Program-made: the position numbers and the translations under genes
Notes under the pieces: generated by a model
Told to the model about the DNA's origin: nothing
The model's database searches: none
The model's input: only the letters and a program-made list of their open reading frames with translations
Source: Scolecobasidium constrictum UM 578
Lineage: Eukaryota > Ascomycota > Dothideomycetes > Venturiales > Sympoventuriaceae
DNA: 64,000 nt
Direction of reading: 5' to 3'
Assembly (NCBI GenBank): GCA_000611715.1
Contig: AZYM01000059.1
Span: 62,001 to 126,000 of the forward strand
Shown: piece by piece, positions 63,316 through 64,000 of the stretch
How positions within the stretch are numbered: position 1 is the stretch's first letter
Layout of the letters: each line of letters begins with the position of its first letter

Positions 63316-63948
63316 TCAGCTTGACTGTCTGCTTTGACTCTTGGCCCTTCGTCGCTGGTAAGCTCGCGTCGGTGGTCCCTCCTGAGCTGTGTCATCGTGT
63401 GCGAGAACGAGTGGCCTAGCAGATGGTGGGCTCCAGTAAGGAAAGAAAACTGGCGAAGGCGTTCCTCTAATTAATCGCCGGAAGCGCTCTTCGTCCGATA
63501 TGTTGTCTTCGTCGGCAGGTTCAAGATCCCCTTGCTGACCTTCGGACACCGTCTCGCTTCCTATAGCACGGCCTTCCTCATCCAATGCAGCGTCACTCCC
63601 GCCGTCATCGTCCTCAACTTGAGCCCTAGCTCTGTGTCGGGCCTCGTCTCCCACTTGAACCGCCTCGACACTCACAGCGCCTGGGTAGCCCTTGAGCCTA
63701 TTCAAGTTCTCTTTCATTGCTTGTGGGAGCTCGCCCGGCGTGAGAGGTGTGATGGGCATATGCTGAGCTGTCATGGGGTAGAATTCGCTGGTAAAGTGAT
63801 GCAAGAGAGAAGGCTCGTCAGACTCGCCGGGCGAATCGAGCAAGTCTTTGAGCTCCTTGCCGCTATCGAGTGCAAATAAGAGACCTGGCGGTAAGCTTGC
63901 TACTCCAGAAAGCACCTTTGCTACGACGACTTGCTCGCGCCGGTCTCG
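63316..63948 (-). CDS. Partial gene, 3' end of an uncharacterised protein
   Basis: The frame is open from about 63948 down to the stop at 63316 and has no usable ATG at its start. A CATTAG acceptor at 63949 with a CTGAC branch-like site further up suggests that earlier exons lie beyond the right edge. The visible 200 residues begin with a hydrophobic stretch (VVVAKVLSGVASLPPGLLFAL), then a largely disordered acidic part (DEEGRAIGSETV, EPADEDNISDEERF) and a basic tail. No family recognised. Confidence 0.5.
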   Translation of the reverse strand, partial: RDRREQVVVAKVLSGVASLPPGLLFALDSGKELKDLLDSPGESDEPSLLHHFTSEFYPMTAQHMPITPLTPGELPQAMKENLNRLKGYPGAVSVEAVQVGDEARHRARAQVEDDDGGSDAALDEEGRAIGSETVSEGQQGDLEPADEDNISDEERFRRLIRGTPSPVFFPYWSPPSARPLVLAHDDTAQEGPPTRAYQRRRAKSQSRQSS

Positions 63949-64000
63949 CTAATGAAATGTTACAAAAGTACAAATAGTGGCTAAGGGTCAGACTTGCACG

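Noticed and set aside
1..64000. CRISPR arrays, bacterial operons, prophage or transposases
   Set aside because: No direct-repeat arrays, no Shine-Dalgarno-led gene runs and no transposase or reverse-transcriptase motifs; the gene structure is eukaryotic.

Overview
The window looks like a chromosomal segment from a filamentous ascomycete (Pezizomycotina, perhaps Dothideomycetes; the class is a guess). The evidence is the many short GT-AG introns of about 44-120 bases, mostly 46-60, the fungal-only families (TRI12-like MFS, SidD/SidF/SidJ, Zn2Cys6 regulators, GH76 wall enzymes), intron-bearing tRNA genes and compact genes on both strands. I rebuilt about 27 protein-coding loci and two tRNA genes by joining reading frames across splice sites. 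All functions are inferred from sequence patterns; no search was run.

Layout. 1-15.1 kb is accessory metabolism: a cytochrome P450 with an in-frame stop, a TRI12-like MFS exporter, a short-chain dehydrogenase (SDR) with a shortened Rossmann segment, a GH76 wall mannanase, a small secreted proline-rich protein, an isochorismatase-like hydrolase, two poorly known proteins and a Baeyer-Villiger monooxygenase. 15.1-28.1 kb is the core of an extracellular siderophore (fusarinine/TAFC-type) cluster in the order sidJ, sidF, sidH, sidD. SidF and SidH end in peroxisomal PTS1 tripeptides. Three ATCWGATAA boxes, the site type bound by SreA-family iron repressors, lie upstream of sidJ and sidD.

28.2-31 kb holds an unusual gene in which a UDP-glycosyltransferase is spliced in frame to a DGAT2-type acyltransferase; its glycosyltransferase half carries an apparent one-base frameshift. 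31.5-45.3 kb holds an HSL-type alpha/beta hydrolase, a disordered nuclear-type protein with SUMO-interaction-like motifs, an APC permease, a CorA-like membrane protein, a diadenosine tetraphosphate phosphorylase, an unknown protein and a TAPT1/Emp65 homologue. 45.4-53.8 kb holds an odd interrupted tRNA-like gene, a Zn2Cys6 regulator convergent with an SDR, the branched-chain 2-oxoacid dehydrogenase E1-beta subunit, an F-box-like protein and another SDR. 53.8-57 kb is gene-poor and contains a tRNA-Leu(AAG) carrying both a normal tRNA intron and a second 60-base insert with spliceosomal-intron signals. The end holds a Sel1-repeat protein, a DUF1080 gene with a premature TAG, a secreted protein of unknown function, methylthioadenosine phosphorylase and a partial gene.

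The clearest functional unit is the siderophore block: SidH and SidF prepare and attach the anhydromevalonyl group in the peroxisome, SidD assembles the cyclic ester and SidJ hydrolyses it for iron release. The most surprising structures are the doubly interrupted tRNA-Leu and the glycosyltransferase-acyltransferase fusion.
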